Shown here: positions 1 to 6,150 of the stretch, in pieces
How positions within the stretch are numbered: the stretch's first letter is position 1
Layout of the letters: every line of letters starts with the position of its first letter
Assembly (NCBI GenBank): GCA_010031285.1
Contig: RHAY01000040.1
Coordinates: 1-6,150 of the forward strand
Direction of reading: 5' to 3'
Origin: Methylophilaceae bacterium
GTDB lineage: Bacteria; Pseudomonadota; Gammaproteobacteria; Burkholderiales; Methylophilaceae
DNA length: 6,150 nt
Notes under the pieces: model-generated
What the model saw: only the letters and a program-made list of their open reading frames with translations
Told to the model about the DNA's origin: nothing
Database searches by the model: none
Translations under genes and position numbers: made by a program

Positions 1-1092
1 ATTTTCTCAACACAGTCGACACACAAACTTTTAGCAGGCTTAAGTCAAGCATCTCAAATTCTTGTGCAAGATGCAGAAAGAAATAAACTCGACAGAGAAG
101 TCTTTAACGAATCATTCTTAATGCATAGTTCTACAAGTCCCCAATATTCAATTATTGCGAGTTGCGATGTCGCTGCTGCGATGATGGAGGAACCTGGCGG
201 TAAAGCCCTTGTTGAAGAATCTCTTATGGAAGCATTGGACTTCAGACGCGCTATGCGAAAAGTAGATATTGAGTGGGGGTCTGATTGGTGGTTTAAAGTT
301 TGGGGTCCTAACGATCTATCAGACGAAGGACTCGAAGATCGAGATGCTTGGATGTTAAATGCAAATGATCATTGGCATGGATTCGGTAATCTTGCGGATG
401 GCTTCAATATGCTGGACCCTATCAAGGCAACCATCATTACCCCAGGCCTCAATGTTGATGGCGAGTTTTCAGAAGAATTCGGTATTCCAGCTTCTATTGT
501 GACTAAGTATTTGGCAGAGCATGGCGTTATCGTAGAGAAAACAGGTCTCTACTCATTTTTTATTATGTTTACGATTGGTATTACTAAAGGCCGATGGAAT
601 ACGCTTGTAGCAGCTCTACAACAATTTAAAGATGATTATGATAAAAATCAGCCTTTATGGAAAGTTTTACCGGAATTTATTCAAAAGCAACCAAGTTATG
701 AACGCATTGGATTAAAAGATTTATGTACACAGATTCATGAGATTTATAAAAAACATGACATTGCAAGACTTACTACGGAAATGTATCTCTCTGACATGAT
801 TCCTGCAATGAAGCCCACAGATGCTTTTTCAAAAATGGCTCACAAAGAAATTGAACGTGTCGCGATTGATGATTTAGAAGGCAGAATTACAGCTGTGCTT
901 CTCACGCCCTATCCACCGGGCATTCCTCTTCTAATTCCTGGTGAGCGTTTTAATAAAATTATTGTGAACTATTTAAAATTCGCGAGAGATTTTAATGAAA
1001 AATTCCCAGGCTTTGAAACAGACAATCACGGATTAGTAAAAGAAAAAATTGATGGTAAAGCACACTACTTTGTAGATTGTGTATCTATTTAG
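1..1092 (+). CDS. Orn/Lys/Arg decarboxylase, C-terminal part (AdiA-like), 5' end outside window
   Basis: This is a cytoplasmic PLP-dependent fold-type I decarboxylase of the bacterial ornithine/lysine/arginine family, which converts a basic amino acid to a polyamine precursor or diamine plus CO2. The frame is open from base 1, and 363 codons are visible before the TAG at 1090-1092. The first GTG at 64 is internal. Codons 1-20 read IFSTQSTHKLLAGLSQASQI, the Schiff-base motif, with the PLP lysine at codon 9 (bases 25-27). Further family signatures are HSSTSPQY (about codons 42-49), HGF...NMLDPIK (about 126-142), the GIPASIV stretch and YPPGIPLL near the C-terminus. About half of a roughly 750-residue family member lies upstream. 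The segments TKGRWNTLV and YPPGIPLLIPGERF resemble arginine decarboxylase AdiA more than LdcC or SpeC from memory, so arginine is the favoured substrate, but this is not proven. The gene converges on folA with an 8-bp overlap of the 3' ends. Confidence 0.93.
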   Translation: MFSTQSTHKLLAGLSQASQILVQDAERNKLDREVFNESFLMHSSTSPQYSIIASCDVAAAMMEEPGGKALVEESLMEALDFRRAMRKVDIEWGSDWWFKVWGPNDLSDEGLEDRDAWMLNANDHWHGFGNLADGFNMLDPIKATIITPGLNVDGEFSEEFGIPASIVTKYLAEHGVIVEKTGLYSFFIMFTIGITKGRWNTLVAALQQFKDDYDKNQPLWKVLPEFIQKQPSYERIGLKDLCTQIHEIYKKHDIARLTTEMYLSDMIPAMKPTDAFSKMAHKEIERVAIDDLEGRITAVLLTPYPPGIPLLIPGERFNKIIVNYLKFARDFNEKFPGFETDNHGLVKEKIDGKAHYFVDCVSI

Positions 1093-1573
1093 TATTTTTT
1101 TGATACTTTACAAAAGAAAATTCAAGGCCATCATTTGTAATATGATTTTCTCTTGAAGATTCAATCCACATTTGTTTATTGATTTCAGGAAAAAAAGCAT
1201 CTCCCGAAAAGCTTTTTTTAATTTCTGTTATATATATGTAATCTACTAAGCTTAATGCTTGCTCATATATATTTGAACCTCCAATCACAAATACCTCATT
1301 ATCATTCTTACAAATAGAAAAAGCATCTTCGATACTATGCACAACTTCTGCACCCTCATAAGAAGCTTCTGTATTTCGACTAATCACAATATTTCTTCTA
1401 TTGGGTAACGGTCGACCAATAGACTCGTAGGTCTTTCGCCCCATAATAATCGTGTGTCCCGTTGTTAAAGATTTAAAATGCTTTAAATCCTCACTGATAT
1501 GCCATGGCAAGGTGTTATTTACACCAATAACACGATTAGAACTCATTGCAACAATGATGGATAGTTTGGACAC
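1085..1573 (-). CDS. folA: Dihydrofolate reductase
   Basis: FolA is a cytosolic enzyme that reduces dihydrofolate to tetrahydrofolate with NADPH, regenerating the cofactor oxidised by the ThyA encoded just upstream. The protein has 162 residues, close to the usual 159-165. Visible family motifs are VIGVNN...LPW (residues 15-24), the acidic catalytic residue Asp29 (matching Asp27 of E. coli) in SEDLKHFK, the NADPH-binding GRKTYESIGRPLPNRRN (45-61), the IGGSNIYEQ loop (97-105) and Thr116 (matching Thr113). The start is GTG at 1573-1571, and its G is the last base of the thyA TAG stop. I see no Shine-Dalgarno sequence before it, so translation probably depends on ribosomes finishing thyA. No ATG start fits the family N-terminus. 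The 3' end overlaps the convergent decarboxylase gene by 8 bp, leaving no intergenic terminator. It appears intact and functional. Confidence 0.97.
   Translation of the reverse strand: MSKLSIIVAMSSNRVIGVNNTLPWHISEDLKHFKSLTTGHTIIMGRKTYESIGRPLPNRRNIVISRNTEASYEGAEVVHSIEDAFSICKNDNEVFVIGGSNIYEQALSLVDYIYITEIKKSFSGDAFFPEINKQMWIESSRENHITNDGLEFSFVKYQKNTK
1190..1219 (+). terminator. Possible intrinsic terminator inside folA (for the convergent decarboxylase)
   Basis: AAAAAAAGC at 1190-1198 and GCTTTTTTT at 1211-1219 are perfect 9-bp inverted repeats around a 12-nt loop, ending in seven T. The gene converging from the left stops at 1092 and has no intergenic room for a terminator, so this hairpin about 100 bp downstream, inside folA, is a candidate. 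The stem has only two G:C pairs, and it also encodes the Lys-Lys and Phe-Phe codons of FolA, so it may be coincidence. Because it is symmetric it could act on folA transcripts too, which argues against a strong terminator. Confidence 0.2.
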
Positions 1574-2367
1574 TAGACTGCGACAGGTGCTTTAATCGGA
1601 GGGTCAGGATCGTAATTTTCTAGAACAAAATCTTCAAATTTAAAGTCAAAAATGTTTTTAACTTCAGGATTAATTTTCATACGAGGTAATGCTTTAGGTG
1701 ATCTTGATAATTGCTCATTGACTTGGTCTATATGATTCGAATAAATGTGTGCATCGCCTAACGTATGAACAAAATCACCAAGTTCTAATGAACATACTTG
1801 CGCTACCATCATTGTTAGCAGCGCATAAGATGCAATATTAAAAGGTACGCCTAGGAAAATATCTGCACTTCTTTGATAAAGCTGACAGGATAATTTCCCA
1901 TTTGAAACATAAAACTGAAAAAATGCATGACAAGGTGGAAGTTTCATTTTTTTGATTTCAGAGACATTCCAAGCTGAAACTATTAATCGTCTTGAATCAG
2001 GATTTGTTTTAATTGACTCAATCAATTCTGTAATCTGATCAATATGTTTTCCATCAGCCGAAGGCCAGCTTCTCCATTGATAACCATAGACTGGACCTAG
2101 GTTGCCATTTTCATCCGCCCATTCATCCCAAATACTCACGCCGTTATCTTTTAAGTATTTAATATTTGTACTACCGCTTAAAAACCATAAAAGCTCGTGA
2201 ATAATTGACTTTAAATGTACTTTTTTTGTAGTTAATAAAGGAAAACCCTTTGATAGGTCGTAACGCATTTGATAACCAAATACAGAAATTGTACCTGTAC
2301 CAGTTCGGTCATGTTTAACATCACCATGGTTTTTAACGTGATTAAGTAAATCTAAATATTGCTTCAT
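1573..2367 (-). CDS. thyA: Thymidylate synthase
   Basis: ThyA methylates dUMP to dTMP using 5,10-methylenetetrahydrofolate as both carbon donor and reductant, releasing dihydrofolate for FolA. The 264 residues equal the length of E. coli ThyA, and key positions coincide: Arg21 in DRTGTGT, the catalytic Cys146 in LPPCHAFFQF, the phosphate-binding arginines in DSRRLIVSAWN (124-134), Asp169 and Asn177 in RSADIFLGVPFN, and His207/Tyr209 in HTLGDAHIYSNH. The C-terminus ends in the conserved PIKAPVAV, the closing lid of the active site. The ATG lies 4 bp after the thrC stop, with only a weak AAG-type ribosome site overlapping that stop, so coupling to thrC is likely. It shares one base with folA downstream. 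A folate-dependent ThyA together with FolA is the classical pairing, in contrast to the flavin-dependent ThyX route. Confidence 0.98.
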   Translation of the reverse strand: MKQYLDLLNHVKNHGDVKHDRTGTGTISVFGYQMRYDLSKGFPLLTTKKVHLKSIIHELLWFLSGSTNIKYLKDNGVSIWDEWADENGNLGPVYGYQWRSWPSADGKHIDQITELIESIKTNPDSRRLIVSAWNVSEIKKMKLPPCHAFFQFYVSNGKLSCQLYQRSADIFLGVPFNIASYALLTMMVAQVCSLELGDFVHTLGDAHIYSNHIDQVNEQLSRSPKALPRMKINPEVKNIFDFKFEDFVLENYDPDPPIKAPVAV

Positions 2368-2371
2368 GATC

Positions 2372-3796
2372 TTATACGTTTTGCCTTATGAATGTTTTAA
2401 CTTGATCAACTTGATTATCTAAAACTTCAAATCGTTGCGGAAGATCTTCTAAATGCATTAATGATTCTGGTCTGTCAGGTTTTTGATTTATCGCTTCTAA
2501 AATAGAATCTTCAAATTTGATAGGTAATGCTGTCTCAAGCACAATCATTGGGACATTGTCATCTAAATGCTCATAGGCTGCTTTAAATCCATCTGCTGTA
2601 TGTGTATCGATGATGATCTTGTATTGATTGTATATTTCTTTAATAAAGTGAATACGTTCTTTGTGCGTACTTGAGGATGATGTAAATCCAAAATCTTTAA
2701 TTTTTTCAAAAATACCACCTTGGTTTAAATCAAAATTACCGCCTTGATCAATCAATTTCCATAATTCATTCAACTTTTTACTATCTCGACCAATTAAATC
2801 AAAAATGAATCGTTCAAAATTAGAGGCCTTAGATATATCCATTGAGGGGCTTGAAGTATGAAAAGTATTTTTAGAGTCGCGTGGCTTATACATACCTGTC
2901 TTAAAGAACTCATCTAATACATTATTTTCATTGGTAGCAACTACAAGTCTTTTAATTGGAAGACCCATCATACGTGCTATATGACCTGCACAAATATTAC
3001 CAAAATTACCAGTGGGCACAGTAAAGCTTACCTCTTCATTGTTTTTGGTAACAGCGAGATAGCCTTTAAAATAATAAACAATCTGCGCTAAAATTCTGCC
3101 CCAATTAATTGAATTCACTGCGCCAATTTTAAAATCTTTTTTAAAGTCTAAGTCATTAGATACTGCCTTAACAATATCTTGACAATCATCAAAAACACCT
3201 TTGATGCTTAGATTGAAAATATTTGGATCTTGAATACTAAACATTTGAGCTGATTGAAAGCGACTCATCTTCTGATAAGGTGACAACATAAAGACATTAA
3301 TACCTTTTTTTCCTCGCATAGCATATTCAGCAGCAGATCCGGTATCTCCAGACGTTGCGCCTAAAATATTTATTTCTGCATTGTCTTTAGCAAGCACATA
3401 TTCAAAGAGATTGCCAAGGAGTTGCATTGCAATATCTTTAAATGCAAGTGTTGGTCCATTTGAAAGTGAAAGAATATATAAATTCTCTTTAACTTTTAAA
3501 ATCGGTGTAATGTCTTCTGGTTTTTGTTGTGATCTTGCAAACGCATATACATCCTTGGTGTATGTTTTATTGATAATTATTTTTAAGTCGTCTTGCGGTA
3601 TGTCATCAACAAATTTAGAAATGATATGAAAAGCAAGTTCAGCATAACTCATGCTTCGCATATTATTTAAATCTTGAGCTGAAAATTGAGGGTAAGACTC
3701 TGGCAGATATAAACCACCATCAGGTGCAAGACCGCCTAATAAAATCTCAGAAAAAGAAAGTGGCTTTGATTGACCACGCGTTGAAATATATTTCAT
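2372..3796 (-). CDS. thrC: Threonine synthase
   Basis: ThrC is a cytosolic PLP-dependent fold-type II enzyme converting O-phosphohomoserine to threonine and phosphate, the last step of threonine synthesis. At 474 residues it matches the long bacterial/fungal-type threonine synthase. The N-terminus MKYISTRG followed by GGLAPDGGLYLP (21-32) is typical. The PLP lysine is Lys120 in GPTLAFKDIAMQ, and GATSGDTGSA (146-155) and PTGNFGN (261-267) form the phosphate and cofactor loops. SPSMDI at 316-321 is another conserved block. The ATG at 3796-3794 is preceded by an AAAGG ribosome site embedded in the hom stop codon, 7 bp from hom, so the two are co-transcribed and probably coupled. Homoserine kinase (thrB or thrH), needed between hom and thrC, is not in this window and must be encoded elsewhere. 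No frameshift or missing key residue was seen. Confidence 0.97.
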   Translation of the reverse strand: MKYISTRGQSKPLSFSEILLGGLAPDGGLYLPESYPQFSAQDLNNMRSMSYAELAFHIISKFVDDIPQDDLKIIINKTYTKDVYAFARSQQKPEDITPILKVKENLYILSLSNGPTLAFKDIAMQLLGNLFEYVLAKDNAEINILGATSGDTGSAAEYAMRGKKGINVFMLSPYQKMSRFQSAQMFSIQDPNIFNLSIKGVFDDCQDIVKAVSNDLDFKKDFKIGAVNSINWGRILAQIVYYFKGYLAVTKNNEEVSFTVPTGNFGNICAGHIARMMGLPIKRLVVATNENNVLDEFFKTGMYKPRDSKNTFHTSSPSMDISKASNFERFIFDLIGRDSKKLNELWKLIDQGGNFDLNQGGIFEKIKDFGFTSSSSTHKERIHFIKEIYNQYKIIIDTHTADGFKAAYEHLDDNVPMIVLETALPIKFEDSILEAINQKPDRPESLMHLEDLPQRFEVLDNQVDQVKTFIRQNV

Positions 3797-3800
3797 AAAG

Positions 3801-3805
3801 CCTTT
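3801..3805 (-). promoter_or_regulatory. Ribosome binding site of thrC, overlapping hom stop
   Basis: On the minus strand AAAGG lies 4 nt before the thrC ATG, and its A residues include the end of the hom TAA. This supports the chosen thrC start and implies that hom termination and thrC initiation are coupled. Confidence 0.7.
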
Positions 3806-5099
3806 ATTTACTAAGTTCTTCTAATCTAATTTTAATAACTTTTCCAATGGTGGCCGATAAGGACTCAATTGAATCAATGACGGTATTGATATCTTTCTCA
3901 AGAGCTAAATGGCTTAGAATGACAATATCTGCTTCAGATTCATGTTCTTGTGGTTCTTTTTGGAGCATCGCATCAATTGAAATTTTCTTATCACCAAATA
4001 ATTTTGTAATCTCAGCTAATACACCTGGCTTATCTGAAACACGAATTCTTAAGTAATAGCCGCTGATTGCGTCTTCAATTTTATAGATAGGTATTGAATC
4101 AATTTTATTATCTTCAAAACCATGTGGAGGGACCTGAGATAATCTTGAAATATCGATAAGATCAGCAACGACAGCACTCGCTGTCGGTAAAGCACCGGCA
4201 CCAGCGCCATAATAAAGTGTTGGTCCAACCATATTACCTTTGACAACGACAGCATTCATTGCACCATTAACATTAGCAATTAGACGTTTCTCCGGTATTA
4301 GAGTGGGATGCACTCTTAACTCAATACCTTTATCTCTTTTTTTTGCGATACCCAATAACTTAATGCGATAACCTAATTCTTCTGCATATCGAATATCTTT
4401 TTGCTCAAGTGCTTTAATGCCTTCCACATAAACATCTTTAAAGCTCATAGGAATGCCAAAAGATAAACCAGCAAGAATTGTTAACTTGTGTGCTGCGTCA
4501 ATGCCTTCAATATCAAAAGTAGGGTCTGCTTCTGCGTATCCTAAAGACTGGGCCTCGGATAAGGCTTTAGCAAATGTAATTCCTTTGTCGCGCATCTCAG
4601 TCAGAATAAAATTGGTGGTGCCATTAATAATACCTGCAACCCACTCAATCTTATTTCCAGCCAAACCTTCTCTAATAGATTTTAAAATAGGTATACCACC
4701 AGCGACTGATGCTTCAAAAGCTAAAGTGACATTATTCTTTTTGGCTAAGTCAAATAGTTCATTTCCAAAATTCGCGAGCAATGCTTTATTGGCGGTTACA
4801 ACATGTTTTTTATTTTCAATCGCTTTCACCACTAGTTCTTTTGCAATTGTTGTACCACCAATAAGTTCAACAATCACATCAATCTCTTTATCAGCAACTA
4901 ACTTAAATGCATCATCAGTGACCTCAATAGAGCTCCCAACAATTTCTTTTGCGCGTGCCAGATTTTTATCTGCTACAGCGACAATTTTCATATCAGCGGA
5001 TGTTTTACGCTGTATCTCTTTAATATTAGTTTTTAAAAGTTCAAAGACACCGCCACCTACTGTACCGATACCTAATAAACCTATATTCATTCGTTTCAT
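3804..5099 (-). CDS. hom: Homoserine dehydrogenase with C-terminal ACT domain
   Basis: Hom reduces aspartate semialdehyde to homoserine with NAD(P)H, the branch point toward threonine and methionine. The 431-residue protein has an N-terminal Rossmann domain with GIGTVGGG (10-17), then TANKALLA (102-109) with the catalytic lysine Lys105. The catalytic domain follows with GIINGTTNFILT (156-167) and LGYAEADPTFDIEG...AAHKL (186-206), whose Asp197 and Lys205 region binds substrate. Residues about 348-425 form an ACT domain (YYLRIRVSDKPGVLAEI), the usual site for feedback control by threonine. This is the monofunctional form; no aspartate kinase is fused. The ATG at 5099-5097 gives MKRMNIG; a second ATG at 5090 (MNIG) is possible, as the AGAGAG element near 5109 is a weak ribosome site. 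It lies 13 bp after the alaA fragment's stop and 7 bp before thrC, as in the alaA-hom-thrC group I recall from betaproteobacteria. Confidence 0.97.
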   Translation of the reverse strand: MKRMNIGLLGIGTVGGGVFELLKTNIKEIQRKTSADMKIVAVADKNLARAKEIVGSSIEVTDDAFKLVADKEIDVIVELIGGTTIAKELVVKAIENKKHVVTANKALLANFGNELFDLAKKNNVTLAFEASVAGGIPILKSIREGLAGNKIEWVAGIINGTTNFILTEMRDKGITFAKALSEAQSLGYAEADPTFDIEGIDAAHKLTILAGLSFGIPMSFKDVYVEGIKALEQKDIRYAEELGYRIKLLGIAKKRDKGIELRVHPTLIPEKRLIANVNGAMNAVVVKGNMVGPTLYYGAGAGALPTASAVVADLIDISRLSQVPPHGFEDNKIDSIPIYKIEDAISGYYLRIRVSDKPGVLAEITKLFGDKKISIDAMLQKEPQEHESEADIVILSHLALEKDINTVIDSIESLSATIGKVIKIRLEELSK

Positions 5100-5112
5100 C
5101 AGTTATAGCTCT

Positions 5113-5514
5113 CTAGCTTGCATTATTTTTCTTAAAGTTTTCAAGATAATTAGCAATACGATTAATTGATTCTTTAAGATCATCTTCATTTGGCAAGAAA
5201 ACAATTCTTATGTGATCAGGATCTTTCCAATTAAATCCTGTGCCTTGAACTAATAATACTTTTTTGTCGATTAATAATTTTAAAATAAATTCTTGATCGT
5301 CTTTAATCGGATACATCTTTGGATCTAATTTAGGAAAAAGATACATCGCAGCTTCAGGCTTAACGCATGTGACTCCGGGAATGGACACAAGCATGTTGTA
5401 AGCAAGTTCTCTTTGTTTGAAAAGTCGTCCTGTAGGTGCAACAAGATCATCAATACTTTGATACCCACCCAAAGCAGTTTGTATTGCGAGCTGTCCAGGA
5501 ACGTTTGCACGATA
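5113..5514 (-). pseudogene. alaA: AlaA-type alanine aminotransferase, C-terminal fragment only
   Basis: This is the last 133 codons of a glutamate-pyruvate aminotransferase (AlaA, fold-type I PLP enzyme) without the rest of the gene. The frame is open from 5514; a TGA at 5517-5515 closes it on the upstream side. Homology begins at RANVPGQLAIQTALGGYQSI, matching about residue 276 of the 405-residue E. coli protein, and continues through CVKPEAAMYLFPKLDP, VLLVQGTGFNW and DHIRIVFLPN. The arginine of the last motif is the one that holds the substrate carboxylate. The cofactor-binding half and the PLP lysine (about residue 240) are absent, so the piece cannot work alone. There is no ATG and no convincing ribosome site; TTG at 5472 is the first alternative codon that could start it. 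Its end is 13 bp before hom, the position expected for a complete alaA heading this operon. The sequence is well preserved with no internal stops, so the break is recent or artificial. Confidence 0.9.
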
Positions 5515-5541
5515 TCATATATTCAAATTTAGGTAATTAAA
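5512..5541. other. alaA: Junction between two oppositely oriented alaA pieces
   Basis: Recognisable AlaA C-terminal coding on the minus strand stops at about 5511-5514, and AlaA N-terminal coding on the plus strand starts at 5542. The 27-30 bases between are AT-rich and include the palindrome GATATC (5511-5516), followed by ATATATT. I see no long inverted repeat, no recombinase-site pattern and no insertion sequence end at the join. The most that could serve as microhomology is the short AT palindrome. The junction is directly visible; whether it exists in the living genome cannot be judged from this window. Confidence 0.85.
5531..5534 (+). promoter_or_regulatory. Ribosome binding site for alaA TTG start
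   Basis: AGGT lies 7 nt before the TTG at 5542. An in-frame TAG at 5530-5532 excludes a start further upstream, so this site and the exact alignment of the N-terminus with E. coli AlaA decide the start. Confidence 0.55.
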
Positions 5542-6150
5542 TTGGCTCAGCTTAAAAAATCATCGAAATTAAATAACGTCTGTTATGACATTCGCGGACC
5601 TGTTTTAGCGCACGCTAAAAAAATGGAGGAAGAAGGTCATCGTATTATCAAACTTAATATTGGGAATCCAGCAGCTTTTGGATTTGAAGCACCTGAAGAG
5701 ATTGTTCAAGACGTGATTCGTAACATGAGCAAAGCATCTGGCTATACAGATAGCAAAGGGCTTTTTGAGCCAAGAAAATCTATCATGCATTACACTCAAC
5801 AAAAAAATATTCCAAATGTTGATGTAGATGATGTAATTATTGGTAATGGCGTGTCAGAACTTATTGTCATGTCAATGCAGGCATTATTAGATAACGATGA
5901 TGAAGTGTTGATCCCTATGCCAGATTATCCGCTTTGGACAGCGGCTGTGACGCTAGCAGGGGGGAAACCTAGACACTATCTATGTGATGAAGCTTCAAAC
6001 TGGTATCCTGATCTTGAAGACATCGAAAGTAAAATCACCAGCAAAACAAAAGCGATTGTTGTAATCAATCCAAATAATCCAACAGGTGCGCTTTATCCAA
6101 AAGATATCCTAGAGGGTATTATTCATATTGCAAGAAAACATAAACTCGTT
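5542..6150 (+). CDS. alaA: AlaA-type alanine aminotransferase, N-terminal part, runs off the window
   Basis: AlaA is a cytosolic PLP-dependent transaminase forming alanine from pyruvate with glutamate as amino donor. The 203 visible codons match the N-terminal half of E. coli AlaA (405 residues) without gaps. KSSKLNNVCYDIRGP is at residues 6-20, LNIGNP at 38-43, GYTDSKG at 67-73, IGNGVSELI at 100-108, MPDYPLWTAA at 126-135 with the cofactor-stacking tyrosine region, and NPNNPTG at 176-182. The PLP lysine (about residue 240) would lie just beyond the right edge. The start is TTG; it aligns with the E. coli start, has AGGT before it, and an in-frame stop lies 9 bp upstream. The gene points away from the hom-thrC operon, and a C-terminal alaA piece lies in the opposite orientation 27 bp to its left. 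Whether this copy is complete or broken near residue 275 cannot be seen. Confidence 0.93.
   Translation, partial: MAQLKKSSKLNNVCYDIRGPVLAHAKKMEEEGHRIIKLNIGNPAAFGFEAPEEIVQDVIRNMSKASGYTDSKGLFEPRKSIMHYTQQKNIPNVDVDDVIIGNGVSELIVMSMQALLDNDDEVLIPMPDYPLWTAAVTLAGGKPRHYLCDEASNWYPDLEDIESKITSKTKAIVVINPNNPTGALYPKDILEGIIHIARKHKLV

Noticed and set aside
1091..1107. AGTAT/ATACT hairpin with a T-rich loop just after the decarboxylase stop
   Set aside because: The stem is only 5 bp and nearly all A:T, with no T tract following on either strand, so it is not a credible terminator.
3381..4056. Small plus-strand open frames at 3381-3629 and 3847-4056
   Set aside because: Both are antisense to well-supported thrC and hom coding sequence, have no ribosome site worth noting and no recognisable protein features.
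4049..4255. 68-codon minus-strand open frame in another frame of hom
   Set aside because: It is a frame shadow entirely inside hom, whose own frame is intact and conserved through this stretch.
4453..5169. 238-codon open frame on the plus strand antisense to hom
   Set aside because: It lies almost wholly opposite the strongly conserved hom gene, and its Ser/Ala/Ile-rich translation resembles no family I know. It is a by-product of hom codon usage.
5490..5560. Phase-variation (invertible promoter or recombinase) switch at the alaA junction
   Set aside because: No paired inverted repeats of useful length and no recombinase gene are visible. The right boundary of any inverted segment is outside the window, so there is no positive support.
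5325..5802. Minus-strand open frames at 5325-5510 and 5605-5802
   Set aside because: The first is an alternative frame of the alaA C-terminal fragment and the second is antisense to the alaA N-terminal part. Neither shows independent coding character.

Overview
The window is an AT-rich, densely packed bacterial stretch holding parts or all of six genes of core metabolism. It shows no mobile element, CRISPR array, tRNA or rRNA. Protein sequences, the alaA-hom-thrC grouping and low GC suggest a small-genome betaproteobacterium, possibly a Methylophilaceae lineage (OM43 or Methylopumilus type). This is inferred from remembered homologues, not from a search.

Layout: 1-1092 (+) is the C-terminal half of a PLP-dependent Orn/Lys/Arg decarboxylase, with the PLP lysine at the left edge. 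Its 3' end overlaps by 8 bp, tail to tail, a minus-strand cluster. In transcription order that cluster is a C-terminal piece of alaA (5514-5113), hom (5099-3804), thrC (3796-2372), thyA (2367-1573) and folA (1573-1085). Gaps are 13, 7 and 4 bp, and thyA and folA overlap by 1 bp, so this looks like one operon. Hom and ThrC carry out the first and last of the three steps from aspartate semialdehyde to threonine. ThyA makes dTMP and dihydrofolate, and FolA recycles the dihydrofolate to tetrahydrofolate.

The anomaly is at the right end. The last 133 codons of an alanine aminotransferase (alaA) sit on the minus strand, directly upstream of hom where a whole alaA would be expected. The first 203 codons of an alaA begin on the plus strand at 5542, only 27 bp away and pointing the other way. 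The two pieces do not overlap in protein coordinates (about residues 275-405 and 1-203) and both are free of frameshifts. This means an inversion breakpoint inside alaA, a partial second copy, or an inverted chimeric join from amplification or assembly. The window ends before the alternatives can be separated. An artefact is a serious possibility, because a real break would leave hom-thrC-thyA-folA without a visible promoter. I found no new biological system here.
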